Position numbers and translations under genes: made by a program. From Notospermus geniculatus (taxonomy: Eukaryota; Nemertea; Pilidiophora; Heteronemertea; Lineidae), in assembly GCA_002633025.1 (NCBI GenBank), contig NMRB01000428.1, positions 200,734 to 264,733 of the forward strand: a DNA stretch of 64,000 nt, in the 5' to 3' direction. The notes under the pieces are model-generated. The model was given only the letters and a program-made list of their open reading frames with translations. It was not told the DNA's origin and searched no databases. This document shows, in pieces, positions 32,881-45,064 of this stretch. The first letter of the stretch is position 1. Every line of letters begins with the position of its first letter.

Positions 32881-33836
32881 TTGATATGGTGTGCCCTTGT
32901 TGGTATGGGGTGCACCCCGACCGATGTATACACTGCATCCCATTGCTTATTTCCCTACAAAATTTCATGGTCATGACCAAATCTGCTGTAAAATATATAG
33001 GATGTTCTCGGATTCTACTTGGGAATTATCGAGTAATCCTAGACATTAATGGAGGTCGGCAAACCACGGGATCAACAGACAAAGCACCCTCTTCAACGTA
33101 TTGTCAGCCAGCATCATTGAGGGGACTCGCTACAGTATTGAGTGATTCTGTGGCTTTACGAAACAAAACAAGATCAAATTTATGCACATACTGTCATTTC
33201 AAGGACTCGGTTTCTTTGACAACATTTTCTGTAATCAGACGAACTTCACTCTGTGTTTCATACAACTAACTTCTGAATTAGTTGAGTTTTTGTCAGAAAG
33301 ATTTTTTCTAATAAATGTGAACTTTCCTGATGAAACTTTCTATTCAAATTGTGGCAATTTCTTGTCGTCTTTTCCACGTCTTCAGAATTTTCTGATGGAA
33401 CATCACAAACTTCATGACGAAAGTTAACGATGCTGTGCCATTCTTAATTAACCTCGTTAGTCGTCGCAAGGTACACAAATTAAAACTAATTTGACTCGAT
33501 CACTGTCTGTTAACCTGACTCAGAATGCCGTCGTCTCATTTACAACATCATTCCTTGTATCACGAGTGGCGGTGATTTAAAAAGTGTCGTCGTCAGAAAT
33601 GCGGAGACCCTGACAGCATAACGTCTGCCGATCATTGAATCATAATAAAATGTAATGAAAGTAAATTCGTCCGTGATTTACGTTGGGGTTTCAAATCAGG
33701 GTGCGCTGTCTTCCTATTCATCTCATGAAATAGTTATTTCTAATTGCAAATATGAAGTTTACCTTGAAACTCGCTTGATGTTTTAAATTTAGTCCGTCAA
33801 ATCAAGATTTAAGTATAATTTTGTTGGATCTCCATC

Positions 33837-33960
33837 ATTGGCTGATATTCATAATAGCTGGCAAATGCTTTTACTGCAGGTTTTGTAGTACATTTAATAC
33901 ACAATGATGTGAAAATCTTCAGTAAAAGCATTTGCTAACTTTTATGAATACCAGCCATTG
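33837..33960. mobile_element. hairpin MITE family G1, unit 1 copy
   Basis: TTGGCTGATATTCATAATAG at the left and TATGAATACCAGCCA at the right, with AAATGCTTTTAC and GTAAAAGCATTT further in. Confidence 0.8.
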
Positions 33961-34195
33961 CCTTGAACATGAAGCTCTTTGAGATTCATTCAATCTGACA
34001 CATCCGCCTCCAGTCATTCATTTCAGTTGTCTTCTTTGAAAGATAAATTACATGAAATTAACGGAAATTAATCAGAATTAGTGGAGTAAAATCAGTATTA
34101 GCTGTGAATTTCATGATGTTATCAAATGTGCCATCAAAGGCTCTGGTTTCCTCCTGCATTTTCGTAAAATGTACACACTGCTGTGCATCCTCCCA

Positions 34196-34290
34196 CAGCA
34201 GGGTCTTGGTGTCGTGCCTCTTCATAAACTCACACGCAATGTGCGAGTGGATGAAGAGTAGTGAGGTAAAAACCCTGCTGTCGGAGAATG
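34196..34290. mobile_element. palindromic hAT-like MITE (P1), unit 1 copy
   Basis: CATCCTCCCACAGCAGGG to CCCTGCTGTCGGAGAATG, with flanking octamers CTGCTGTG and CTCCTGTG that match at seven of eight positions. Confidence 0.8.
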
Positions 34291-34616
34291 CTCCTGTGTA
34301 GAACTAACAAAATTTCTATGTAACATCTAATTTCTCGTCGATGGTGATTTGACTTGTGCATGATTCTGCACTCTGTTTTTATGCACCTTACGGCATTGAT
34401 CGATCAGAATTCGATTCGTTGAGTCACAGGCACTGAACAAGTGACATCTTTCATCAAGTATTATCATTGTTTCTGTGGCATTAACAACTGAATTGCAAAC
34501 TCCCGTCTTAGGTGGGATCATAGGCCATCTTTGGGCTGGGCCAGTACGATAGAATAGTCTATCAATCTCATTTCGACATTACTGGCCAAAGGCTTTACTA
34601 AAGGCACTCCTCCACA

Positions 34617-34766
34617 TGCGAGTTTTCTCAATGCGAGTTGGCTCTTGATGGATAATTCGTCTCCTTACGGCCCATACTGAGACCAATGACACAAACGTCT
34701 GCCTATATACATGTATTACTGATTAGTTGCCCATAGAGAGCCAACTTCTCCAAGAAATCTCTCACA
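34617..34766. mobile_element. MITE family M1, unit 2 copy
   Basis: Duplicate of 32144-32295 with small indels. Confidence 0.6.
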
Positions 34767-35164
34767 TGGCACGGGTCTCAACTCACCAATAAGTCCAACA
34801 AACTGTCTCAAAGACATGACTGATCAAACCAAGAAAGTCTGTGCAGCAGCGTCTGATGCGCGAGACCGATGTCGACTCACAAAGGCTGCAATGTTATTGC
34901 CAATCTCTTATCAATCACCCCGTACCCCTGAATGGGTTTGTCTAAAAAATGACAGCAGAACGATTCTTGATGCGAAGTAAGCGCGCATCCATCATCGCTA
35001 CAAATCAGCGAAGCCGACATTTATGAGCCTTTGCGGCGAATTTCCGCTCACACTTTGATACGGTATATTGAAAGAAGAGTGTGATGTGCTTTTGAGGAGT
35101 AAGGACCACCAGTGTCAGGAAGATTTACGTAGCTTCTGTCTCATAATGCACCCTACGTTAGAGT

Positions 35165-35400
35165 GCATAATTTTGGGTATGTTCACCCATGTTGGTATAT
35201 GTTGGACCCACACTGACATATATGGACCTGTGTTGGTGTGCACTGCCCCCATGTTGGTAGTCTGTGCAGTGATGCACCCACACTGTGTGCGGTGCACCCA
35301 CATCTGTGTGCGGTACACCCACATCTGTGTGCAGTACACCCACATATGTGTGCGGTGCACCCACATCTAGTGCACCCACAACTGTGTGTAGTGCACCCAA
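35165..35400. repeat. 21-bp minisatellite, unit 2 copy, expanded
   Basis: Same array as at 32700 but with more units and a different order of variants. Confidence 0.85.
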
Positions 35401-36392
35401 ATTGATATGGTGTGCGCTTGTTGGTATGGGGTGCACCCCACCGATGTATACACTGCATCTCATTGCTTATTTCCCTACAAAATTTCATGGTCATGACCAA
35501 ATCTGCTGTAAAATATATAGGATGTTCTCGGATTCTACTTGGGAATTATCGAGTAATCCTAGACATTAATGGAGGTCGGCAAACCACAGGATCAACAGAC
35601 AAAGCACCCTCTTCGACGTATTGTCAGCCAGCATCATTGAGGGGACTCGCTGTAGTATTGAGTGATTCTGTGGCTTTACGAAACAAAACAAGATCAAATT
35701 TATGCACATACTGTCATTTCAAGGACTCGGTTTCTTTGACAACATTTTCTGTAATCAGACGAACTTCACTCTGTGTTTCATACAACTAACTTCTGAATTA
35801 GTTGAGTTTTTGTCAGAAAGATTTTTTCAAATAAATGTGAACTTTCTCGATGAAACTTTCTATTCAAATTGTGGCAATTTCTTGTCGTCTTTTCCACGTC
35901 TTCAGAATTTTCTGATGGAACATCACAAACTTCATGACGAAAGTTAACGATGCTGTGCCATTCTTAATTAACCTCGTTAGTCGTCAGCAAGGTACACAAA
36001 TTAAAACTAATTTGACTCGATCACTGTCTGTTAACCTGACTCAGAATGCCGTCGTCTCATTTACAACATCATTCCTTGTATCACGAGTGGTGGTGATTTA
36101 AAAAGTGTCGTCGTCAGAATCTGCGGAGACCCTGACAGCATAACGTCTGCCGATCATTGAATCATAATAAAATGTAATGAAAGTAAATTCGTCCGTGATT
36201 TACGTTGGGGTTTCAAATCAGGGTGTGCTGTCTTCCTATTCATGTCATGAAATAGTTATTTCTAATTGCAAATATGAAGTTTACCTTGAAACTCGTTAGG
36301 CCCTAGATGTTTTAAATTAAGTCCGTCAAATCAGGGTTTATGTATAATTTTGTTGGATCTCCATCCTTGGCAGGATTATCCTGATCATCAAA

Positions 36393-36512
36393 TTGGCTCA
36401 TGCTAGCAAATGCTTTTACTTCAGGTTTTGTAGTACATGTACATTACCTTTGACATTGCTGTGAAAATCTTAAGTAAAAGTATTTGCTAACTTTTATGAA
36501 TACCAGCCATTG
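36393..36512. mobile_element. decayed G1 MITE, unit 2 copy
   Basis: The right arm is intact (TATGAATACCAGCCA), but the left arm has been rearranged to TTGGCTCATGCTAGCAAATG. Confidence 0.7.
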
Positions 36513-36737
36513 CCTTGAACATGAAACTCTTTGAGATTCATTCAATCTGACACATCCGCCTCCAGTCATTGATTTCAGTTGTCTTCTTTGAAAGATAAAT
36601 TACATGAAATTAACGGAAATTAATCAGAATTAGTGGAGTAAAATCAGTATTAGCTGTGAATTTCATGATGTTATCGAACGTGCCATCAAAGGCTCTGGTT
36701 TCCTCCTGCATTTTCGTAAAATGTACACACTGCTGTG

Positions 36738-36842
36738 CATCCTCCCACAGCAGGGTCTTGGTGTCGTGCCTCTTCATACACTCACACACAATGTGCGAGT
36801 GGATGAAGAGTAGTGAGGTAAAAACCCTGCTGTCGGAGAATG
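36738..36842. mobile_element. palindromic hAT-like MITE (P1), unit 2 copy
   Basis: Duplicate of the element at 34196-34290. Confidence 0.8.
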
Positions 36843-37814
36843 CTCCTGTGTAGAACTAACAAAATTTCTATGTAACATCTATGCTCTTTGAAATATAAAG
36901 TCATGTTGCATTTGATGCCATCAGTTTTTGTGTACACATAACTTGTAATTTGTCTGATACTTACCTGCATCCAACAAAAATGCATAAACGAGCAAAAATT
37001 TTTCTTCAAATGTGCTGTTTTTGAAGATCTGCTCTGATTTAAGTATAAAACGCCAGCAAAGTCATCAACTTTAATTTCAAGAATCAATTATAAGGAAAAA
37101 CATGACTCAAGTCAAATCATTTCCACTCAAGATGGCACATGTCAACTACAAGAAATGTTCATAATGAACCTATACTGTGACACCAACCTAAGATGTTCTC
37201 GCTCGTTTCCATGACAACGGTACAGGTAACTCGCATCTTTTGGCGAGCCGTACGCGGTGTTGGAGGAGGGGATGCCAAGATATCGTCAGCCGATAACCTT
37301 CATGGTTACACTCGATGAAAATTGAGAGGTTTTTTTCGGCCGTCATCAAATAATAATGAGACATGTGTAATGAGACAGTTTCTGGTCATTCCAATGCGGA
37401 ATCACGGATTTATGGTAGCACACCTGAAATGTCACAGGTACTTTGTTCGCCAAGGGTGTCCGGAAATCCTGGGGGAATAATTTGAAGCGGTTGTTGTTTG
37501 ATTCATCTAATAACATGTCTCGCCCCTTTCCGGCTCAGTTGTGAATCGAGGTATCAGAAATGCAATCACTTTTTTAGGTGCACATATTGTATATTCCTTG
37601 GTTTGCAGGTACTAGAGCAAAACGGTACATGTATACTCACACGCTGGTTACAGTGGCTTCGTTTGTGAACCATTTGTGAATGAAGCCTTTGTCAATGGCG
37701 TGTCTGTATATAGTGTAGCTCTATATACATGTAATCACAGCCTTAACCTTTCCCTGCAAGTGGCAGTTCCAAAATAAACTAACGAAGAGCGAAATCCTGA
37801 AATCTTACAAAAAC

Positions 37815-37882
37815 CCTGTCACATAGGTAGTATTCATTGGAAAGTACTCACTGAGAGCTTTCCAATGAATACCTATGTGGTG
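37815..37882. mobile_element. short palindrome (family C1)
   Basis: CCCTGTCACATAGGTA…TTCATTGGAAAG is inverted on the right as CTTTCCAATGAATACCTATG. The duplicate is at 42518-42589. Related palindromes lie at 39392-39458 and 44124-44190, and a half-copy near 51316. Confidence 0.75.
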
Positions 37883-39391
37883 AGTTTCAGGTGTGTCTAC
37901 GTTTTTGACATCTTTTGACTTGCTATGATGGTATTGGCTTCTGGAGCCGGGTACCGTCATTCTTGCATGAAAGGGTTAATCTCCATGTCAATATGGCTGT
38001 TTTATTATGCATTAAGTTTGTAATGAAACAACACAGGAAATATTGGTGATGACCTCGCAGGTGATTGCAACACGATTGGAATGTAAAAAGTGCAGGATGA
38101 GTGCCGAGATGCAATTCTTTTCTTTGCTCAGCTGTTCCATGTGTGTTGATGACATTGTCTGCTGTCTTTCTTACAATATTGGAACTTTTAAATGATTTTT
38201 TTTCAGAGTAGAAGACAATCTTTGTAAAATTGTTGTGTGTGGTGTACATGTATGATGAGGTTAGCTTTTGAATCCGGAAGGATATCGCCAGGACCATACA
38301 ACAAAAAAATTTTTTTGTAAAATAAATTGGAATTTTTCACATCTTTTGATTCATACTAAGCATTTTGATGGCTGTTCTCCACTTACAAGGCTATATTATA
38401 AGCATCTTTTACACTTTTAGCCCGGTTGAAGCATGCTGAGCTTCATGACCTGGAGCGAGCCATTTGGTACTGAGACAAGCTAGCTCGACCTGCCTACATT
38501 TGGCAAAACTGTACCAAATCGTGCTCCGTCCGGACTGAGCACATTGAAAATTCAATAGTGTAAATGGGGCTATAGTTGAGGGCCAGGATGTCTGCAGTTT
38601 GATCTGTACCTTCTATCATCTATCTAAGGCCAACAAATCCATTGTATAGTTAGAAAAATTGTGGGCGAATATGGCAAACTGAAGACACCGTGTCACATTT
38701 CTTTATGACCATCTTCCTCTTTGACTGCACTGAGCAGAACCCGGCTTGCTGACATAATGCATCCCTTTATCACGACCCCGGCTCCACGGATTCAGCAGCC
38801 TTATGATGGCAAGGAAATCGCACACTTAAAAAAAGTGCCTCACAAAGATGAAATTCATATTGGGTTCTAAAAGATAGCTTCAGGATTAAACACTCTGGCA
38901 ACAACACAAGAGACAGCTTCAATAATAGCTCACATAAAAAAACAAGTTCTCAATACAATATCTACGACTTCCCATTTTTCTCAACGCATCGCTTTGACTC
39001 CATGATCTTTCGCATTCATCGCCGTGATATCATCACACCTCGTCACAATATTGACATGTTTTACTAACCACCGCTCAAAGGCTAATTAATTGTTCGGAGT
39101 GAAATGCATATTCAAAGCGGTGACTTCCTTACATGTTTCCTGGAGCTGTTTGCAGCCTATTTGTTGTCGTCGAATAGTAATTGATGGGTGGGCCCTCGGA
39201 GAACTATAGACCATTTATCTTAGTAAACCGAGGAAAGTTTTTGGTGTTGTTTCAGCAACCGTGGACGTAGTAGCAAATAACACTGGAATAAAAAGGCAAC
39301 ATTCCATACTGCGTGTGTTTGTTTCTTACCCGTTCAATTCTCCCCAAAAATGAAAGGTGTAGGCCTACAATGGCTTGAAAGGTACTGGAAA

Positions 39392-39458
39392 CCTGTCATA
39401 TGGGTATTCACTGGAAAGTTCTCAGTGAGTGCTTTCCAATGAATACCTATGTGACAGG
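39392..39458. mobile_element. short palindrome (family C1)
   Basis: CCTGTCATATGGGTATTCAC is inverted as GTGAATACCC-type sequence ending TACCTATGTGACAGG. Its duplicate is at 44124-44190. Confidence 0.75.
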
Positions 39459-39552
39459 ATTTATGCAAGACCTCCAGATGTGGCAGATTTATTAGGCTAT
39501 GATAACTTAGAACATGAAATAATAACGGGTTTCTAAGGTGGAAGACATAGCT

Positions 39553-39614
39553 TCCTACCGGACTCGAACCCACGGACCCTCGCATTAGGCATCAGTCGCC
39601 GGCACTCAGGGGCC
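39553..39614 (-). pseudogene. tRNA-like head, third type
   Basis: The minus strand shows GGCCCCTGAGTGCC and, 30 nt later, GGGTTCGAGTCC, an exact B-box match. No cloverleaf is evident. A duplicate lies at 44285-44345. Confidence 0.4.
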
Positions 39615-40058
39615 AAATCCCCATCTTCCATATCGATGATAACTTAGAGGTACACATTGTACGGACACCCGGTTAATAATGGCTTCACGGTTCCAAACCC
39701 TTTGTGAAGCCTTCGTCAACCGGCATGTCCATATACCATGTAGCTCTTTATAATTGCAGCCTTAGCTACTGGTGGTGAAGGGGTTAAAACTTCCAGTACA
39801 CGTACACAAAAATGACTGCTATTAGAATGCTGTTCATCTCTCATGTTCAAGTTTGCACAAGGGACCAGGTCCGCTGATTTGAGGGTTAACATCAGAACAA
39901 TAATGTCAATCTTCTTGGTTTCTTCGAGATTTTCACCATAGAATCACAATTGGTGATGAGTCATTTCCCCCTCGGGCTCCTTCCTTCGTTATCACATCAC
40001 CTTGACTTGCCTCCTCATTGTGTAAGTCAGGATCTCGTGAAGATATCTGCTGACTTGA

Positions 40059-40331
40059 GCCCTGATAGCCTGGTGGCTGTCACGTCTGCTGAGACCAAGC
40101 CGCAGGTCCCGGGTTCGAATCCAGCACGGGCCATATGGGATTTCATTCCCGGCTCTTCAGTCCGTCGCATGGGACAGTAAGCCGTGGTGCCTTGTAGCTT
40201 GTGTCTTTGCAAGGGCAAGTAAGAGACCCCATCCAAGTGAGGAACATGAGTAGCTTACGATGGCCTCCTCTGTACTTACCAGGGCCAATAATGCTATAGC
40301 GTCGGCCCTGACGGAAAAATGAAATACAAAT
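40059..40331 (+). mobile_element. full-length tRNA-derived SINE (S1), unit 1 copy
   Basis: The head GCCCTGATAGCCTGGTGGCT, B box GGGTTCGAATCC, conserved body and 3' GGC hairpin are present, ending in AAAAATGAAATACAAATATC. Confidence 0.92.
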
Positions 40332-40595
40332 ATCAAGAATCTAATTGAACCTCTCTTTGAGATCAGTAGCTGCTAGGAGGACACTGATGAAAGCTGCTGA
40401 ATTGAATAATTCAACCTCGCTCTGAGATGCTAGGAGGACATCTTTGTATCAAGGGCACCAAATTCCAGTCCTACATCAGTTGGCAAGTTCTAGTCAAGTT
40501 GACTTCTCTAATCAGAATATCTCTGAATTAAAGACAGCATTTGTCAGTCCCAATGCTGTCTAACAGGGAGCTTCCACTCATATTGATAAGGAGTG

Positions 40596-40861
40596 TAGAC
40601 AAATCCCAAATTCCCAGATCTGCGCACTTCCGCCGAAATGGCAAACAGAACCTCGACCTGAAACCAGCTGACGTGACGCAATCCATGATTCAGCAATGGT
40701 CGAGTCTAACGCAACGTCATCGAACTCACTGTGTCACATGGTCGTGGGGTTCTCTGCGTCACGTCATTCAGTGTCAGAATGGTTTCAGACCGAGGTTCTG
40801 TTTGCCATTTCGGCGGACGTGCGCAGATCTTTCTCGTTTTCGTCAATTTGGGATTTGTCTA
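40596..40861. mobile_element. long-palindrome MITE in unit 1 only
   Basis: TAGACAAATCCCAAATT and AATTTGGGATTTGTCTA bound arms that both contain AGATCTGCGCAC and GCCGAAATGGCAAACAGAAC. Unit 2 reads GATAAGGATGGCAGAG straight across the site (about 45333-45348). The target duplication is not certain. Plus-strand frames at 40541-41180 run through this element and are not genes. Confidence 0.85.
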
Positions 40862-41635
40862 TGGCAGAGATATTCGGGGTGGTCATGTTCAAGAAAAGAG
40901 CTACATCAGAGAGAAAGTTTCCCAAAGAAATATGTGTCGCTTTCTTTTGGCCTCGGCGTCAAATTTGGTTCTATGCAGTTCAGAATCGCCTCTGGAAGAA
41001 AGATTCTCATACGAATACTTTAAGCATAGGCCTATGTTGTTACTGCATATCAGGTGGACCTTGGGGCAGTCATGCCGAAGAAAGGTTTATATCATATTCA
41101 TAATGAAAGGGATTTTGTGCAACCTTCTGTTCACCGCAGCACTGCTGCAATTTGTTCCTCTGTGGTTACCGATAGCTTAATTTACTGAATATCCATTCCA
41201 ACAGAATCAAAGAAATTAAACTAGTCACTGCAAAAAGCTTCATAAAAGTTTTTAACATAATTTGTCGCATATTTTGATTAAATTGACGGGTCTCAAATAA
41301 AAATCCTCTTTGGTGGAAAGTTCTTTTAAAATCTTCAAACATTTTGGTGAGGGAGATGGTATATGTATTTAGCAATTTCATTAGAGGGACGTATGATTAA
41401 ATTAATGACTATCTTTAGTGATTATGATAAAAGGGTCCCCCAACAGACGAGACCTTGATGATTAAAGACAAATTTTTGCACTGAAGAAATTTGATTATAC
41501 GGTTGGTGAAACTTGAGATATATGATGGAAGTTAATGTGTGGAAGATGAAGAGTGGTTGGATGTGGTTACCGTGGTGAAATCTAAGGAAAGAATTTTGTG
41601 ATCCTGTAGGCTTGGACCCATGGTAGAGTCACCAT

Positions 41636-41762
41636 GGGTCGTATTCAAAAAGCGTTTCTATCATTAGAACCGTCTTAGGCTGGTTCCAAGTGTACTTCAC
41701 CACTACACTTGGAACCGGCCTAAGACGGTTCTAATAATAGAACCGCTTTATGAATATGACCC
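41636..41762. mobile_element. hairpin MITE in unit 1 only
   Basis: GGGTCGTATTCAAAAAGCG and CGCTTTATGAATATGACCC are inverted. CCAT flanks both ends, and unit 2 has a single, one-base-different site (CAATGGGTCC). Because the element end and flank share GGGTC, a longer duplication cannot be excluded. Confidence 0.85.
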
Positions 41763-41780
41763 CCATGGGTCCAGTTTAGT

Positions 41781-41885
41781 CATCCTCCCACAACAGGGTT
41801 TTTACCTCGCTAATCTTTGTCTAGTCACACTTTGTGTGCAAGTGTATGAAGAGTAACAAGACCAAAGCCCTGCTGTGGGAGGATG
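41781..41885. mobile_element. palindromic hAT-like MITE (P1), unit 1 copy
   Basis: CATCCTCCCACAACAGGG to CCCTGCTGTGGGAGGATG, with similar flanking octamers AGTTTAGT and AGTTTTCT. Confidence 0.8.
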
Positions 41886-42517
41886 AGTTTTCTTTGGATC
41901 AAAGAACCGCAGGTGAACAGCAAGTCTGACCCAAGCTGCAACAAGCCCATCGAAAACAAGGGATCATCTCACTGACATGCACTCGTAATGCTAGGCAGCA
42001 CACGTGCAGTTTCATGTCTGCGAGAATCTCACTGACATTAGCTCCTCAAAGCTGGTAGCACGCAGGCAGTCTCTCATGTCTGTGAGATGTCACTTTCATG
42101 TGCTCCTAAAACTGCTGGTAGCACATGTACAGATTCATTTCTGTGAGCCGTGTTGCCTACATGACGTAGCACGCATAATGTACATGACGTAGCACGCAAA
42201 CATGACATAGGTTTTAGCTAACAAAGATGACTTGCAGTTATGGTCTCACTGAGGCTTCCATAATGTGTGCTGCTACCAGCTTCACTCAAAGAAAAATTCC
42301 TTGGTTTGCAGGTACTAGAGCAAAACGGTACATGTATACTCACACGCTGGTTACAGTGGCTTCGTTTGTGAACCATTTGTGAATGAAGACTTTGTCAATG
42401 GCGTGTCTGTATATAGTGTAGCTCTATATACATGTAATCACAGCCTCAACCTTTCCCTGCAAGTGGCAGTTCCAAAATAAACTAACGAAGAGCAAAATCC
42501 TGAAATCTTACAAAAAC

Positions 42518-42589
42518 CCTGTCACAAAGGTAGGCCTAGTATTCATTGGAAAGTACTCACTGAGAGCTTTCCAATGAATACCTATGTGG
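42518..42589. mobile_element. short palindrome (family C1), unit 2
   Basis: Duplicate of 37815-37882, with a few extra bases that add a TAGGCCTA octamer in its left arm. Confidence 0.7.
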
Positions 42590-44123
42590 TGAGTTTCAGG
42601 TGTGTCTACGTTTTTGACATCTTTTGACTTGCTATGATGGTATTGGCTTCTGGAGCCAGATACCGTCATTCTTGCATGAAAGGGTTAATCTCCATGTCAA
42701 TATGGCTGTTTTATTATGCATTAAGTTTGTAATGAAACAACACAGGAAATATTGGTGATGACCTCGCAGGTGATCGCAACACGATTGGAATGTAAAAAGT
42801 GCAGGATGAGTGCCGAGATGCAATTCTTTTCTTTGCTCAGCTGTTCCATGTGTGTTGATGACATTGTCTGCTGTCTTTCTTACAATATTGGAACTTTTAA
42901 ATGAATTTTTTTCAGAATAGAAGCAGTGTGAGACAATCTTTGTAAAATTGTTGTGTGTTGTGTGTGGTGTACATGTATGATGAGGTTAGCTTTTGAATCC
43001 GGAAGGATATCGCCAGGACCATATAACAAAAAAAATTTTTGTAAAATAAATTGGAATTTTTCACATCTTTTGATTCATACTAAGCATTTTGATGGCTGTT
43101 CTCCACTTACAAGGCTATATTATAAGCCCCTTTTACACTTTTAGTCCGGTTGAAGCATGGTGAGCTTTATGACCTGGATCGAGCCACTTTGGAATTCAAG
43201 CGGGACAGGCCCATTTACAATCCCATTTGGCAAAATTGTTCCAATCCGTGCTCCGTCCGGACTGAGCACAGTGAAAATTCCATAGCGTGAATGGGGCCAG
43301 GATGTCTGCAGTTTGATCTGTACCTTCTATCATCTATCTAAGGCCAACAAATCCATTGTGTAGTTAGAAAAATTGTGGGCGAATATGGCAAACTGAAGAC
43401 ACCGTGTCATAGTTCTTTATATGACCATCTTCTTCTTTGACTGCACTGAGCAGAACCCGGCTTGCTGACATAATGCATCCCTTTATCACGACCCTGGCTC
43501 CACGGATTCAGCAACCTTATGATGGCAAGGAAATCGCATACTTAAAAAAACTGCCTCACAAAGATGAAATTCATATTGGGTTCTAAAAGATAGCTTCAGG
43601 ATTAAACACTCTGGCAACAACACAAGAGACAGCTTCAATAATAGCTCACATAAAAAACACAAGTTCTCAATACAATATCTACGACTTCCCATTTTTCTCA
43701 ACGCATCGCTTTGACTTCATGATCTTTCGCATTCATCGCTGTGATATCATCACACCTCGTCACAATATTGACATGTTTTACTAACCACCGCTCAAAGGCT
43801 AATTAATTGTTCGGAGTGAAATGCATATTCAAAAGTAGCGAACAATGGCGGTGACTTCCTTACATGTTTCCTGGAGCTGTTTGCAGCCTATTTGTTGTCG
43901 TCGAATAGTAATTGATGGGTGGGCCCTCGGAGAACTATACACCATTTATCTTAGTAAACCGAGGAAAGTTTTTGGTGTTGTTTCAGCAACTGTGGACATA
44001 GTAGCAAATAACACTGGAATAAAAAGGCAACATTCCATACTGCGTGTGTTCATTTCTTCCCCGTTCAGTTCTCCCCAAAAATGAAAGGTGTAGGCCTACA
44101 ATGGCTTGAAAGGTACTGGAGAC

Positions 44124-44190
44124 TTGCCATATGGGTATTCACTGGAAAGTTCTCAGTGAGTACTTTCCAATGAATACCTATGTGACAGGG
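44124..44190. mobile_element. short palindrome (family C1), unit 2
   Basis: Duplicate of 39392-39458; both arms are recognisable. Confidence 0.7.
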
Positions 44191-44284
44191 TTTATGCAAG
44201 ACCTCCAGATCTGGTAGATTTATTAGGCTACAATAACTTAGAACATGAAATAATAACGGGTTTCTAAGGTGGAAGACATAGCTT

Positions 44285-44345
44285 CCTACCGGACTCGAAC
44301 CCACGAACCCTCGCATTAGGCATCAGTCGCCAGCACTCAGGGGCC
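44285..44345 (-). pseudogene. tRNA-like head, third type, unit 2
   Basis: Duplicate of 39553-39614 with the same B-box match. Confidence 0.4.
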
Positions 44346-44788
44346 AAATCCCCATCTTCCATATCGATGATAACTTAGAGGTACACAGTGTACGGACACC
44401 CGGTTAATAATGGCTTCACGGTTCCAAACCCTTTGTGAAGCCTTCGTCAACCGGCATGTCCATATACCATGTAGCTCTTTGTAATCGCAGCCTTAGCTAC
44501 TGGCGGTGAAGGGGTTAAAACTTCCAGTACACGTACACAAAAATGACTGCTATTAGAATGCTGTTCATCTCTCATGTGCAAGTTTGCACAAGGGACCAGG
44601 TCCGCTGATTTGAGGGTTAACATCAGAACAATAATGTCAATCTTCTTGGTTTCTTCGAGATTTTCACCATACAATCACAATTGGTGATGAGTCATTTCCC
44701 CCTCAGGCTCCTTCCTTCGTTATCACATCACCTTGACTTGCCTCCTCATTGTGTAATTCAGGATCTTGTGAAGAAATCTGCTGACTTG

Positions 44789-45064
44789 AGCCCTGATAGC
44801 CTAGTGGCTGTCACGTCTGCTGAGACCAAGCGGCAGGTCCCGGGTTCAAATCCAGCTCGGGCCATATGGGATTTCATTCCCGGCTCTTCAGTCCGTCCGT
44901 CGCATGGGACAGTAAGCCGTGGTGCCTTGTACCTTGTGTCTTTGCAAGGGCAAGAAAAATACCCCATCCAAGTGAGGAACATGAGTAGCTTAAGATGGCA
45001 TCCTCTGCACTTACCAGGGCCAATAATGCTATAGCGTCGGCCCTGACGGAAAAATGAAATACAG
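44789..45064 (+). mobile_element. full-length tRNA-derived SINE (S1), unit 2 copy
   Basis: Duplicate of 40059-40331; it carries an extra GTCC in the CAGTCCGTCCGTCGC region. Confidence 0.92.

Larger units (their letters stand above)
31852..36881. repeat. 2.48-kb direct tandem duplication
   Basis: Unit 1 is 31852-34330 and unit 2 is 34331-36881. Both start TTTCTCGTCGATGGTGATTT and end CTATGTAACATCTA; after unit 2 the sequence changes to ATGCTCTTTG. The copies differ by scattered substitutions, by copy number in a 21-bp minisatellite and by decay of a G1 MITE. No N is at the junction. Confidence 0.9.

Noticed and set aside
32685-35500. Many overlapping Cys/Gly/His-rich frames
   Set aside because: They come from the 21-bp minisatellite, whose period is a multiple of three.
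37215-37330. CpG-rich segment open in several frames on both strands
   Set aside because: Openness in many frames reflects base composition; no single frame has better splice support.
40541-41180. Three overlapping plus-strand frames of 135-160 codons
   Set aside because: They run through a palindromic MITE that is missing from the sister copy at about 45340.
15475-45064. Sequences with good A and B boxes as tRNA genes
   Set aside because: None forms a full cloverleaf with a clear anticodon arm, and most continue into a SINE body.
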